This document shows positions 56,637 to 57,171 of a DNA stretch of 57,171 nucleotides, piece by piece. Numbering within the stretch: position 1 is the first letter of the stretch; each line of letters starts with the position of its first letter. The translations under genes and the position numbers were made by a program. The stretch is from a bacterium BMS3Abin01 (GTDB lineage Bacteria; Actinomycetota; Thermoleophilia; BMS3ABIN01). The stretch spans positions 1-57,171 of the forward strand of contig BDUA01000014.1 of assembly GCA_002897715.1 (NCBI GenBank). Reading direction: 5' to 3'. The notes beneath the pieces were generated by a model that worked only from the letters and a program-made list of their open reading frames with translations, ran no database searches and was not told the origin of the DNA.

Positions 56637-57171
56637 ATGGAGGGTAAGGGAGCGGATTCCATCGCGTGGCGCTACCGGCGCATACGCGCTGTGCTTATTT
56701 ATGTGCTGGTCGCTAACCTGGCGGTGGCCGTGGGCAAGGGTGTGGTGGGCTTGCACATCAATTCCATCGGCATGGTGGCCGACGCTTTCCACTCGCTGAT
56801 GGACAGCGCTTCCAACGTTATCGGCCTTATCGGCATAACCCTGGCGGCGCGGCCCCGGGACGAGACGCACTCCTACGGGCACGCCAAGTTCGAGACCTTC
56901 GCCAGCATCGGCATCGTGGCCCTGCTGTTGATAACGGCCTTCGGGGTGGGAAAGGACGTCCTGGACAGGCTGACATCCGCCGCTACTCCGGAAGTGAATG
57001 TGAATACGCTGGCGCTGACGATGATGGGCGTCACCATCGTCATCAACATCCTTGTGAGCCGGTATGAACGCCGCCAGGGCAAATCGCTGCAGAGTACCTT
57101 CCTGGTGGCGGACTCGCGTCACACGCTGAGCGACGTGGGCATGTCTATATCGGTGGTCGCCGGTCTGATGG
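56637..57171 (+). CDS. Cation diffusion facilitator family transporter (3' truncated by window edge)
   Basis: ATG at 56637: MEGKGADSIAWRYRRIRAVLIYVLVANLAVAVGKGVVGLHINSIGMVADAFHSLMDSASNVIGLIGITLAARPRDETHSYGHAKFETFASIGIVALLL; not in ORF track because open-ended. Confidence 0.92.
   Translation, partial: MEGKGADSIAWRYRRIRAVLIYVLVANLAVAVGKGVVGLHINSIGMVADAFHSLMDSASNVIGLIGITLAARPRDETHSYGHAKFETFASIGIVALLLITAFGVGKDVLDRLTSAATPEVNVNTLALTMMGVTIVINILVSRYERRQGKSLQSTFLVADSRHTLSDVGMSISVVAGLM

Noticed and set aside
1-57171. Mobile elements, phage genes or defence systems
   Set aside because: No transposase, integrase, restriction, toxin-antitoxin or phage motif was recognised in the translated ORFs; the accessory regions are surface-glycan and secretion related.

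Overview
The window is a dense, high-GC chromosomal segment from a bacterium. Gene order and content (hrcA-dnaJ-rsmE, no pilQ after pilMNO, UbiA of the decaprenyl-phosphate phosphoribosyltransferase type) suggest a deep-branching monoderm actinobacterium; that assignment is inference only. Four blocks: (1) ~1-13.2 kb, an accessory cell-surface/glycan region with GT4 and GT2 glycosyltransferases, two paralogous polytopic membrane proteins, a radical SAM/SPASM protein, and a tightly overlapping minus-strand operon encoding an HPr-kinase-like protein, a PqqD-like protein, a lasso-B2/transglutaminase-like protein, a DUF2079 membrane protein and a methyltransferase; (2) ~13.3-37.6 kb, housekeeping: hemW-hrcA-dnaJ-rsmE-mtaB-HIT-yqeY-phoH-pgpH-like-ybeY-dgkA/PAP2-GNAT-era-deoC-hisIE-trpEGDC, pilMNO(P-like), aroCKBQ; (3) ~38.8-42.4 kb, an inverted SipW signal peptidase/camelysin (TasA-like) operon between pepQ and efp, preceded by a long and unusually structured leader; (4) ~42.6-57.2 kb, efp-[carboxyltransferase+BCCP fusion]-accC-nusB-xseB-ispA-dxs-tlyA-nadK-recN-ubiA-DUF362-flippase-like-CDF. 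The best leads for something undescribed are the SipW/camelysin operon with its ~600-nt leader (perfect 8-bp-closed RNA domain plus a small ORF), the kinase/PqqD/B2 operon without a lasso cyclase or precursor, the carboxyltransferase-AccB fusion, and the pilus operon with charged and low-complexity protein segments. No transposase, CRISPR array, tRNA or rRNA was recognised. All calls are from reading the sequence; no database search was run.
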